Shown: one piece after another, positions 16,748-24,771 of the stretch | Layout: every line of letters begins with the position of its first letter | How positions within the stretch are numbered: the first letter of the stretch is position 1 | From: Photobacterium damselae | GTDB lineage: Bacteria > Pseudomonadota > Gammaproteobacteria > Enterobacterales > Vibrionaceae | Direction of reading: 5' to 3' | Assembly: GCF_003026815.1 (NCBI RefSeq) | Contig: NZ_PYOG01000005.1 | Coordinates: forward strand, 124,001-188,000 | DNA length: 64,000 nucleotides | Program-made: the position numbers and the translations under genes | Notes under the pieces: generated by a model | The model's input: only the letters and a program-made list of their open reading frames with translations | The model's database searches: none | Told to the model about the DNA's origin: nothing

Positions 16748-18229
16748 ATGGGTCGAGAACAATGGGGCTCACGAGCAGGATTTATTCTCGCTGCGGTGGG
16801 ATCAGCAATCGGTTTAGGCAATATTTGGCGCTTCCCATACATGGCTTATGAAAATGGCGGCGGCGCATTCTTTATCCCCTACCTTTTTGCCATGCTAACC
16901 GCAGGTATTCCATTTATGATTATGGAATTTACTTTAGGCCATAAACTACGCAGCGCAGCACCACGAGCATTTGCAAAATTGGGTGGTAAATATGAGTGGC
17001 TTGGCTGGTTCCAAGTATTCATTGCCGCCGTTATTGCCGTTTACTATGTTGCCGTTATTGGTTGGGCAATTTCATACCTTGGCTTTTCATTCAAACAGAG
17101 CTGGGGTAGCGATACTAATGCCTTCTTCTTTAGCGAATATTTAAAACTGGGAGAACACAGCCCAAGTCAATTAGGTGGATTCCAGCTGCACATCGCCATT
17201 CCAATGATGATTGCGTGGGCGATCACGTTTGCTGCTATATATAGTGGCGTTAAAGGCGGAATCGAAAGAGCCAGTAAAATTATGATGCCTCTCCTTTTTA
17301 TTATGGTTCTTGGCTTAATAACCCGCGTTGTTTTCCTTCCGGGCGCGTTAGATGGACTCAACTATCTGTTCCAGCCTGATTTTAGCAAAATTTTAGATGC
17401 CAAAGTCTGGTCAGCCGCTTATGGACAGATCTTCTTCACCTTGAGTGTTGGCTTTGCCATTATGATCGCCTACTCCAGCTACTTACCGTCAAAATCAGAC
17501 ATTAATAATAATGCATTTATGACGGTTCTGATTAACTGTGGCTTTTCGATTACCGCAGGTGTACTTATTTTTGCGGTACTAGGTTATATGGCACAAGAGC
17601 AAGCAAAACCACTGACAGAAGTAGTATCCGCAGGCGTAGGCTTAGCCTTTGTCACCATTCCTGCTGCAATCAACTTACTGCCCGCACCATATATTTTAGG
17701 CCCCCTATTCTTCTTAGCTCTAGTGGTTGCTGGCCTAAGTTCTCATATTTCTATTATTGAGGCGGTCACATCAGCAGTTATCGATAAACTTAACTGGTCA
17801 CGTAAAAAAGCAGCAATCGTTGTTTGCGGTACGGGTTTTATAGTTTCAATGGCGTTTGCAACCAATGGCGGTCTGCTCTTACTCGATTTGGTGGATTACT
17901 TCATCAACAATGTCGCCCTACTTTCTAGCTGTCTACTAGAGCTATTGATCGTTGGTTGGTTAGTGAAGATTGCAGATATTCGTCAATACGCCAATTCTAT
18001 ATCTGATTTCACCATTAGTAAGTGGTTCGAACTCTGCATTCGTTTTATTAGCCCAATCATGTTGGCGATAATTTTAGTTACCAATCTCTATAAAACACTT
18101 GCCGAGGGTTATGGCGGATACGATATGTTTGATCTACTGACACTAGGTTGGGGATTGGTCGGAATGATGATTGTTGTTTCTATCATCATTAACTTAGCTT
18201 CTAAATCACCGAATCAACAGGAGGTGTAA
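16748..18229 (+). CDS. Sodium-dependent transporter, NSS/SNF family
   Basis: A 493-residue inner-membrane protein with about 12 helices. The family signature GLGNIWRFPYMAYENGGGAFF near residues 23-43 forms the sodium and substrate site in LeuT-like transporters. An ATG six bases upstream overlaps the AGGAG ribosome site, so the ATG at 16748 is the likelier start. One base separates the stop from a tiny MetS-type gene, a pairing known for the MetP methionine/alanine transporter. The substrate is probably a neutral amino acid; this is inference. Confidence 0.85.
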   Translation: MGREQWGSRAGFILAAVGSAIGLGNIWRFPYMAYENGGGAFFIPYLFAMLTAGIPFMIMEFTLGHKLRSAAPRAFAKLGGKYEWLGWFQVFIAAVIAVYYVAVIGWAISYLGFSFKQSWGSDTNAFFFSEYLKLGEHSPSQLGGFQLHIAIPMMIAWAITFAAIYSGVKGGIERASKIMMPLLFIMVLGLITRVVFLPGALDGLNYLFQPDFSKILDAKVWSAAYGQIFFTLSVGFAIMIAYSSYLPSKSDINNNAFMTVLINCGFSITAGVLIFAVLGYMAQEQAKPLTEVVSAGVGLAFVTIPAAINLLPAPYILGPLFFLALVVAGLSSHISIIEAVTSAVIDKLNWSRKKAAIVVCGTGFIVSMAFATNGGLLLLDLVDYFINNVALLSSCLLELLIVGWLVKIADIRQYANSISDFTISKWFELCIRFISPIMLAIILVTNLYKTLAEGYGGYDMFDLLTLGWGLVGMMIVVSIIINLASKSPNQQEV

Positions 18230-18230
18230 G

Positions 18231-18335
18231 ATGACAACCAGTGCTATTTTTATGATGTTATTTGGTTTTATTGTGACTTGGGGGGGAGCTGCATATTGTA
18301 TTTCTCTCGCTATGAAGAGCAAAACTGAATCTTAA
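18231..18335 (+). CDS. MetS-type small subunit of the NSS transporter, 34 aa
   Basis: A 34-residue peptide, MTTSAIFMMLFGFIVTWGGA then AYCISLAMKSKTES. It has one transmembrane helix and a short basic tail. It starts one base after the transporter stop, with an AGGAGG-like ribosome site (CAGGAGGTGTAAG) inside the end of the larger gene. Small hydrophobic MetS proteins encoded directly after NSS transporters are needed for transport in Corynebacterium MetPS. The match of size, helix and position makes this call good. Confidence 0.8.
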   Translation: MTTSAIFMMLFGFIVTWGGAAYCISLAMKSKTES

Positions 18336-18357
18336 CCTCGCCTCTTGTTAAACATTA

Positions 18358-18386
18358 GAAAGGTCGGTGTTTTTCGCTGGCCTTTC
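18358..18386 (+). terminator. Terminator of the transporter operon
   Basis: GAAAGGTCGGTG pairs with CGCTGGCCTTTC through 12 pairs including wobbles, followed by TTTTTG. Confidence 0.8.
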
Positions 18387-18513
18387 TTTTTGTTCAAATC
18401 AATCTATTCTTACTGAGCTAAGCACAAATCTGTGACATAAGCCTTTAAGTTATTTAGACATTATTCAAATAACGACTAATACTTAACATAGCGAATCACT
18501 TCAAGGAAGAAGT

Positions 18514-19026
18514 ATGAAAAAGTCTTTTATATACGCTTGTCTCTGCATGACACCAGCAATAGCCTACAGCCAAAACGAGCAGTGTTATAGCGACAAATAC
18601 CATCAATATGTTGAAGCCTCGATGGCTTGGTATCACAACCTAGTCGACCTCTCTGTCCGTCAAAATCCTAATTTACAAGAAGTGGGCGACTGGTTTATAC
18701 AATCTCGTCAGCACCATTTTGATCTTAACCAATCTGCTTTTAACTGGTACTTGTCCCACGATAAGCAAAAGCTAAACCTAAATTTGCCTACAGAATCTTG
18801 GCTAACACTGTCGCAGCAAGATATTAAATTACTCGCCCAGCAAGAAAATGAACTGGGTAAAGTCGCACAGCTCTCATTTGCAGATCGCCAAGCCCCACCT
18901 CACGCGCAAAATTATCAATTACGCAGTCAATTTGCTGAGCTTTTGACACATCCAGAAAAAATAGCGCCATCCCTGAATGCTTATAACGAAACAATAAGAG
19001 TAATTGAAGAGACAAAATGCTTATAA
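18514..19026 (+). CDS. Secreted protein of unknown function
   Basis: A 170-residue protein with a signal peptide, MKKSFIYACLCMTPAIAYSQ, probably cut near residue 19-20. The mature part is helical and rich in Gln and aromatic residues, with two cysteines near its ends (C24 and C169) that could pair in the periplasm. I do not recognise the family. AAGGAAGA precedes the ATG. The next gene encodes an outer-membrane protein, but a 195-base gap suggests separate transcription. Confidence 0.7.
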   Translation: MKKSFIYACLCMTPAIAYSQNEQCYSDKYHQYVEASMAWYHNLVDLSVRQNPNLQEVGDWFIQSRQHHFDLNQSAFNWYLSHDKQKLNLNLPTESWLTLSQQDIKLLAQQENELGKVAQLSFADRQAPPHAQNYQLRSQFAELLTHPEKIAPSLNAYNETIRVIEETKCL

Positions 19027-19221
19027 ATAAAACAACACTTATCAGTTTACCTAAAAAGACTGTTTCGAAAAACGAAGTAATGCAAATAAGGCATTGATAT
19101 TAAATGATTTTGTTTAATGTTCATTTATGCATCAATTTGATCTTCATTCATTAGAGCCTAAACTATCACGCCATCAATCAACCTAGTCAATGATAAACAA
19201 TTAAGTTACAAGGTAACGTAC

Positions 19222-20211
19222 ATGAAATTACAATATATCGCGCTGACTGTGAGTACTTTAGCCTTTACGACAGCAGTACAAGCCAAAGGCAATTCGTGGG
19301 AGCCAGGATTTAGTGGTGATATTTCCGTGGTAACAGCCTACACCAGTACTAATTCTCAGTTTGATAAAGATAACTCGGTTACTCATGACTTATCAGGTTC
19401 TGGTAGTCATCAAAATCACGTTTTCATCGCCCCTTTAGGTACCGTGTCTTATACTTTTTCTCAAGCAGATAAACAAATCTTCTTTGGTACATCACGCTCA
19501 GATGTGGCTTTAGGACGTTTTCATATAGAAGCAGGTTATAAACAACGATTTGCCGATCGAACCCAACTGACTCTTAGCTATATTCCAGGTATTCTCGAAC
19601 AAGATACTTGGTCAGATCCTTTTGTAATCAATCAATCGAGAGATAAAACAAAAAGTAAAGTCGAAGCGTTTCGACTACAGCTTGATAACATAATGGGTTC
19701 ACCATTTTCAGTTCAATCAGCTTATGGTAAATATTCGGTTGATAATGAGAGAAGTGGTTGGTATCAAACCAATTTAACTCCCGCACAGCGTTCTTCATTA
19801 CGCCGTGATTCAGATCTTTTTTATTTGGAAGGCGCTTATACCAAGCCACTGACTCAAAATACAGTGTTAAGAACGGCAATCAACTACCGCAATATCAATG
19901 CTGATGGTAAGGCGATGTCAAACAATAGCTACGGTGTAACGTCAACCGTGATTCAACGTTTAGATCGATCTAGCTACGCCTTTACTTTAAGTTATAAATA
20001 CACCGATTTTGATTCAACAAACCCAATTTTCTCAAAGACTCAAGAAAATAATGAGTTCGGTGCATTTTTAGCTTATGAATATGCGCAACCTTTTGACTGG
20101 AAAGACTGGGGATTTGTATCGCTACTTGGTTATCAAAACGACAATTCTAATATCAATTTTTATGACCAAGACAATATTTTACTCAGTGTCGGTATGAACT
20201 ATCAGTTCTGA
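19222..20211 (+). CDS. Outer-membrane beta-barrel protein, DUF2860-like
   Basis: A 329-residue protein with a signal peptide (MKLQYIALTVSTLAFTTAVQA) and alternating beta-strand patterns through to a C-terminal aromatic residue, LSVGMNYQF, as in barrels assembled by BamA. The sequence resembles the DUF2860 proteins common in Vibrio. Function is unknown; a pore or a surface structure is possible. It is a single gene. An inverted repeat (TTGTACTATC with GATAGTACAA, about 20234-20285) follows it. Confidence 0.75.
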   Translation: MKLQYIALTVSTLAFTTAVQAKGNSWEPGFSGDISVVTAYTSTNSQFDKDNSVTHDLSGSGSHQNHVFIAPLGTVSYTFSQADKQIFFGTSRSDVALGRFHIEAGYKQRFADRTQLTLSYIPGILEQDTWSDPFVINQSRDKTKSKVEAFRLQLDNIMGSPFSVQSAYGKYSVDNERSGWYQTNLTPAQRSSLRRDSDLFYLEGAYTKPLTQNTVLRTAINYRNINADGKAMSNNSYGVTSTVIQRLDRSSYAFTLSYKYTDFDSTNPIFSKTQENNEFGAFLAYEYAQPFDWKDWGFVSLLGYQNDNSNINFYDQDNILLSVGMNYQF

Positions 20212-20353
20212 TTTCGCCTACACTTAACCCCTTGTTTTGTACTATCTTGGTTAATCTAACACAATAAGATTGATAGATAGTACAAGACAACAGCAAGTTT
20301 TTTTATTAGATTAACATTAATTTTCAGTTATTAATGAATATGTAACACTTGCT

Positions 20354-22003
20354 ATGACTATAGAAGAACGTACTGCGGATGTGAATCTTGAGTCGCTTCA
20401 CCGTATTTTTACGATCCCAGAAGCCCCTGATTCAACTTTAGGTAAAATCGAACAAGAAATCTCTCAAAACCTAAATGAATTTTTAGGTACTCATATCGCG
20501 GCAATAGAAAAGCCATTAGCAGAAATTGAGCAAGATTTTGCCTCTCACGATATCCCAGAGCAACCAAGCTTTGTTTCCGATCATACTCAGTTTCTTCTCA
20601 ATAAATTGGTCGCTCAATCTGTTCATACTTCAGCACCTAGCTTTATTGGCCATATGACCTCTGCTCTGCCGTACTTTTTGATGCCCTTATCAAAAATTAT
20701 GATTGGCCTAAACCAAAACCTAGTAAAAATAGAGACCTCAAAAGCATTTACCCCGTTAGAACGCCAAGTTCTTGGTATGATTCATAACTTGATCTATCAC
20801 CAAGATGAAAGTTTCTACCAACAATGGATGCACAGTGCAGACCATTCTTTAGGCGCTTTTTGTTCAGGCGGAACCATTGCTAACATTACAGCGTTGTGGG
20901 TTGCAAGAAACAGTGCACTAAAACCCGACGGTGAATTTAAAGGTGTTGCTCAAGAAGGCTTATTTAAAGCAATGAAACATTATGGCTATGATGATCTTGC
21001 CATTTTGGTTTCTGAGCGTGGTCACTATTCATTAAAGAAAGCAGCAGATGTGCTTGGACTGGGCAGAGATAATCTGATTGCAATCAAAACCGATGAAAAC
21101 AATCGAATCTGTCTTGATGCACTAGAATCGACCATTGCAGATCTCAAACAGCGAAATATCAAACCGTTTGCCATTGTTGGTATTGCTGGAACAACTGAAA
21201 CGGGCAATATTGATCCCCTTAATCAACTTGCCGATATTGCTCAACGCGAACAGTGTCATTTTCATGTTGATGCCGCTTGGGGTGGTGCTTCACTGATGTC
21301 GAACAAATACCGCCACCTACTCTCTGGGGTTGAACGGGCAGATTCGGTTACCATTGATGCTCATAAACAGATGTATGTCCCTATGGGTGCGGGAATGGTT
21401 ATTTTCAAAAACCCAGAATTGATGGCGTCGATTGAACACCATGCCGAATATATTTTACGTCAGGGTTCTAAAGATCTAGGATCTCATACTCTTGAAGGTT
21501 CTCGGAGCGGAATGGCAATGCTGTTGTATGCCAGCCTGAACATTATTAGCCGCCCAGGATACGAACTGCTGATCAACAATAGTATTGAAAAAGCCCAGTA
21601 TTTTGCTGACATTATTAACCAGCACCCTGACTTTGAGTTAGTGTCGGAACCTGAATTATGTTTGCTGACTTATCGCTATGTGCCAGCTAGAACTCAGCAA
21701 GCACTAGAGATTGCAACCGAAGAAGAAAAAGAAACCCTTCATAATGCGCTAAACGATCTTACGCAATTTATTCAAAAGCATCAGCGTGAAACAGGTCGAT
21801 CTTTTGTATCTCGAACACGAATTACACCGAAACAGTGGCAGCGCCGTATGACAACCGTATTTCGAGTCGTGCTTGCAAATCCCCTCACAACCAATGAAAT
21901 ACTGCAAAATGTGTTAGAAGAGCAGATTGAATTGGCTCAAGATAGTCACATTAGCCTACCCCAAATTAAAGCATTAACCGATAAAATACTTAAAAGATTC
22001 TAA
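20354..22003 (+). CDS. panP: PLP-dependent aspartate 1-decarboxylase PanP
   Basis: A 549-residue group II pyridoxal-phosphate decarboxylase. The cofactor lysine is in DSVTIDAHKQMYVPMGAG, with HVDAAWGG before it. Length and N terminus match the Vibrio PanP subfamily, which makes beta-alanine from aspartate for pantothenate synthesis in place of PanD. A glutamate/cysteine-sulfinate decarboxylase cannot be excluded from sequence alone. The ATG at 20354 fits the family. A terminator follows. Confidence 0.85.
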   Translation: MTIEERTADVNLESLHRIFTIPEAPDSTLGKIEQEISQNLNEFLGTHIAAIEKPLAEIEQDFASHDIPEQPSFVSDHTQFLLNKLVAQSVHTSAPSFIGHMTSALPYFLMPLSKIMIGLNQNLVKIETSKAFTPLERQVLGMIHNLIYHQDESFYQQWMHSADHSLGAFCSGGTIANITALWVARNSALKPDGEFKGVAQEGLFKAMKHYGYDDLAILVSERGHYSLKKAADVLGLGRDNLIAIKTDENNRICLDALESTIADLKQRNIKPFAIVGIAGTTETGNIDPLNQLADIAQREQCHFHVDAAWGGASLMSNKYRHLLSGVERADSVTIDAHKQMYVPMGAGMVIFKNPELMASIEHHAEYILRQGSKDLGSHTLEGSRSGMAMLLYASLNIISRPGYELLINNSIEKAQYFADIINQHPDFELVSEPELCLLTYRYVPARTQQALEIATEEEKETLHNALNDLTQFIQKHQRETGRSFVSRTRITPKQWQRRMTTVFRVVLANPLTTNEILQNVLEEQIELAQDSHISLPQIKALTDKILKRF

Positions 22004-22050
22004 ATAGATTAAACAAATATCTAAACGAAAAAATAATAAAATAAATGAAA

Positions 22051-22076
22051 AGTCTGCCTAGTGCGGGCTTTTTTAT
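22051..22076 (+). terminator. panP terminator
   Basis: AGTCTGC-CTAGT-GCGGGCT forms a seven-pair RNA stem using two G-U pairs, followed by TTTTTT. Confidence 0.7.
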
Positions 22077-22515
22077 TAGCTAAAAATGGATAAAACACTT
22101 TTACCCATCGCTATTTCTTATTAATAACCCCACTATTTTATGTGAATAGAGCATGTTTAATCTATTAACGGGTGATAAAGATCACAATGATAGAAGAAAT
22201 ATCCTAGGAATTTAAGCCAAATACCGCCATTAATTTGTGTGATAAATCGGCAAAAATAGTAAATTATGAAAGAAGTAACACAGGGTCTATTAACAATTTA
22301 AGGTTAAAAAACCAGCGCGTTAATTAACAGAAGATGAATTGTTACTGAGCAAGCTAAATAATGTTAGCTATATTGTTAAATCTTAAGAAAAATCACGATA
22401 AAAATTGAGCATTTTTTGATATGAGATTTTTGACTCCATTTTTGGTAAATTTTGAGCGTTAATATCAATTAATATTTTTTGATTCAAATCAATAAAACTG
22501 CTTCTACATGTATAA
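22077..22515. promoter_or_regulatory. Gene-free region with FNR- and CRP-type sites
   Basis: Between the 3' ends of panP and torR lie about 440 bases without a gene. TTGATTCAAATCAA at 22479-22492 fits the FNR consensus TTGAT-N4-ATCAA exactly. GGTGATAAAGATCACA near 22170-22187 resembles a CRP/FNR site. A TATAAA at 22511-22516 sits at class II spacing from the FNR site. The promoter would fire straight into the hairpin at 22516-22550, so its product is unclear. Confidence 0.4.
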
Positions 22516-22550
22516 AAAAAGGCCGTTTCGGTATGAAAAACGGCCTTTTT
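22516..22550. terminator. Bidirectional terminator after torR
   Basis: AAAAAGGCCGTTT and AAACGGCCTTTTT form a strong stem with A and T runs on both sides. It ends torR transcription on the minus strand. Confidence 0.85.
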
Positions 22551-22615
22551 ATTACAAATTATTTCAAGCTTAAAAGTCTATTTTTTGCTTGTTTTACACT
22601 CAACAGTTTACTTAA

Positions 22616-23329
22616 TTAGTCGCCAGCAAACATGTAACCTTCACCATGAACGGTCACAAAAATTTGTGGATTTTTCGGGTCAATTTCCATCTTAGAACGC
22701 ATTCGACGAATCAGTACATCGATGGTTCTATCGTTTGGAGCTTCAACACGATGACTCAACATATTTAGAATTCGTTCACGACTTAACACCACATTTGGAT
22801 GTGATGAAAACGCCACAAGAAGCTCATATTCTGCCTTTGTTAATTTAACAGGAAGACCGTTATGAGTAAGAGCACGTTTGTTGATATCAAACTGCCAATC
22901 GCCAAAACGAATGATGTTATCTTCTTGCATTTCGACCATGGTTTCATCACGAGCTTTTTCGACTAAGCTCATGCGCCATAACAAGTTTTTCACTCGAACA
23001 AGCAGCTCACGCAGCTCAAATGGCTTAGTTACATAATCGTCTGCACCCATCTCTAGGCCAACGATTCGGTCGATACTGTCGGTACGTCCTGTAACCAAAA
23101 TAATGCCAACTTCAGAGCGACTACGCAGCTCGCGAGTTAACATCAAACCGTCCTCTCCAGGAAGGTTAATATCCAGCATTACGAGATCGACTTTTTCAGT
23201 CGCCATAATATCTCGCATCTGTTCGCCACTATCCGCTTGGCTTACTTTGTATCCCTCGTTCTCGAAATACCCAACTAGTTTAGTACGGGTAACAATCTCA
23301 TCTTCTACTACTAGTACGTGATGACTCAT
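22616..23329 (-). CDS. torR: Response regulator TorR
   Basis: A 237-residue OmpR/PhoB-type regulator with an N-terminal receiver domain (phospho-acceptor in MLDINLPGEDG; signalling Thr and Lys in VTGRTDS and DDYVTKPF) and a C-terminal winged helix. The sequence is closer to TorR than to the related ArcA. It is transcribed divergently from torCAD, as expected for the activator of TMAO respiration. The ATG at 23329 (MSHHVLVVEDE) is preferred over one six codons upstream. The sensor genes torS and torT are not in the window. Confidence 0.88.
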   Translation of the reverse strand: MSHHVLVVEDEIVTRTKLVGYFENEGYKVSQADSGEQMRDIMATEKVDLVMLDINLPGEDGLMLTRELRSRSEVGIILVTGRTDSIDRIVGLEMGADDYVTKPFELRELLVRVKNLLWRMSLVEKARDETMVEMQEDNIIRFGDWQFDINKRALTHNGLPVKLTKAEYELLVAFSSHPNVVLSRERILNMLSHRVEAPNDRTIDVLIRRMRSKMEIDPKNPQIFVTVHGEGYMFAGD

Positions 23330-23415
23330 GCTTATCTCTTTAATCATGTTATGGCGTTCTTAAAAAACATTATCACAAATGCACGTCATTAACAATTTGT
23401 CATAAACATGCCTGA

Positions 23416-23448
23416 GCTATTCATTCAAGCCATTAACCTTATTCATAT
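23416..23448 (+). promoter_or_regulatory. Probable TorR boxes upstream of torC
   Basis: GCTATTCATTC (23416-23426) and CTTATTCATAT (23438-23448) are direct repeats resembling the E. coli tor box CTGTTCATAT. They are 22 bases apart (two helical turns) and lie in the torR-torC intergenic region. Confidence 0.5.
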
Positions 23449-23530
23449 CGTGCCTATAAGATTAAACCATAAAAATTCAAACGTCACCGTAGCTTACGGT
23501 GGTCATCATTCTCTTATGGAATCTTCCACT

Positions 23531-24697
23531 ATGAAAAAACTTTGGCAAATGTTAACTAAACCAAGTAGCAAGTATTCTGTGCTTGCGCTTGTGCTAGTTG
23601 GTATTGGTATTACTTTGGCGGGTATTTTCGCTGTTCATAAAGGTTTTGAGCACGCATCTCAAACAGAATTCTGTACTTCGTGTCATACCATGCAGCAAAA
23701 CTACGAAGAGTATAAGCAAAGTGTACACTTCAAAAACGCATCAGGTGTTCGTGCTGAATGTGTGGACTGTCACCAGCCAAAAGATCTTCCAGGTGCTATC
23801 CAGCGTAAGCTAGGTGCGTGGAAAGATGTATACAACCACTACATTACCAAAAAGATTGATACTCCAGAGAAATTTGAAGAGCATCGTCTAGAACTTGCTC
23901 AAATGGTGTGGAACCGTATGTCTGAGCAGAAATCTAAGACATGTAAGAGCTGTCACGATTACTCTGCAATGGATCACGCGAAACAGTCTCCAGAAGCGGC
24001 TAAAGCAATGACAGAAGCGGCTGCTAAAGACATGAACTGTATCGAGTGTCACAAAGGTATTGCTCACGAATTGCCAAACATGGCTGGCGGCTTCCAGAAG
24101 AGCTTCCAAGGCCTACAAGCAGAAGCAACAGCACAAGGTGCAAAAGCTGACAAACTTTACTCTCTAGGCGAGAAAGACCTATACGCAACTGACGATGCGA
24201 AAGGCAAAGTTGAAGGTAAACTGCTTCCTGCATCTGAAGTAACTGTTCTTGAACGTAAAGGCGACATGCTGAAAGTTGAAGTAAACGGCTGGCTTGAGAA
24301 AGCAGGTAAAGGTCGCGTTATGACTGAGTACATGGGTAAGCGCGTATTTAAAGCAACTATCCGTGGCGAAGTGAAAGCAAACGAGAAAGTTATCAAAGAA
24401 GAAACTGACCCTGCGACTGATATCGTATGGCAGAACGTTGCTGTACAGGCGTGGATTACTAAAGCTGACATGATCGATAACATTCAGCCAATCTGGAACT
24501 ACGCAGAAGAGATGTACGGCTCTACTTGTAACGCATGTCACGCGGCGCCAGACCCAGGCCATTTTACTGCAAATGGCTGGATCGCAAGTCTTAAAGCCAT
24601 GAGTTCTTATTACCGTCTAACCAAGACTGAAGAGCGTACTCTATTGAAGTACCTACAAAACCACGGTAAAGACACTGGTGGCGCAGGCGCTCACTAA
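23531..24697 (+). CDS. torC: Pentaheme c-type cytochrome TorC
   Basis: A 388-residue membrane-anchored cytochrome of the NapC/NirT family with a C-terminal extension. Five CxxCH motifs are visible: CTSCH, CVDCH, CKSCH, CIECH and CNACH, the last in the C-terminal domain typical of TorC. The N-terminal helix anchors it to the inner membrane, where it passes electrons from menaquinol to TorA. The ATG at 23531 (MKKLWQML) gives the family N terminus; the longer open frame starts in the promoter region. First gene of torCAD. Confidence 0.95.
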   Translation: MKKLWQMLTKPSSKYSVLALVLVGIGITLAGIFAVHKGFEHASQTEFCTSCHTMQQNYEEYKQSVHFKNASGVRAECVDCHQPKDLPGAIQRKLGAWKDVYNHYITKKIDTPEKFEEHRLELAQMVWNRMSEQKSKTCKSCHDYSAMDHAKQSPEAAKAMTEAAAKDMNCIECHKGIAHELPNMAGGFQKSFQGLQAEATAQGAKADKLYSLGEKDLYATDDAKGKVEGKLLPASEVTVLERKGDMLKVEVNGWLEKAGKGRVMTEYMGKRVFKATIRGEVKANEKVIKEETDPATDIVWQNVAVQAWITKADMIDNIQPIWNYAEEMYGSTCNACHAAPDPGHFTANGWIASLKAMSSYYRLTKTEERTLLKYLQNHGKDTGGAGAH

Positions 24698-24771
24698 TAA
24701 ATCCTAAAAGGCGGGGATACCCTCCCCGCCCAAAAGAAAAAGAATTTAAAATTATTTAAGGATTCACCAAT

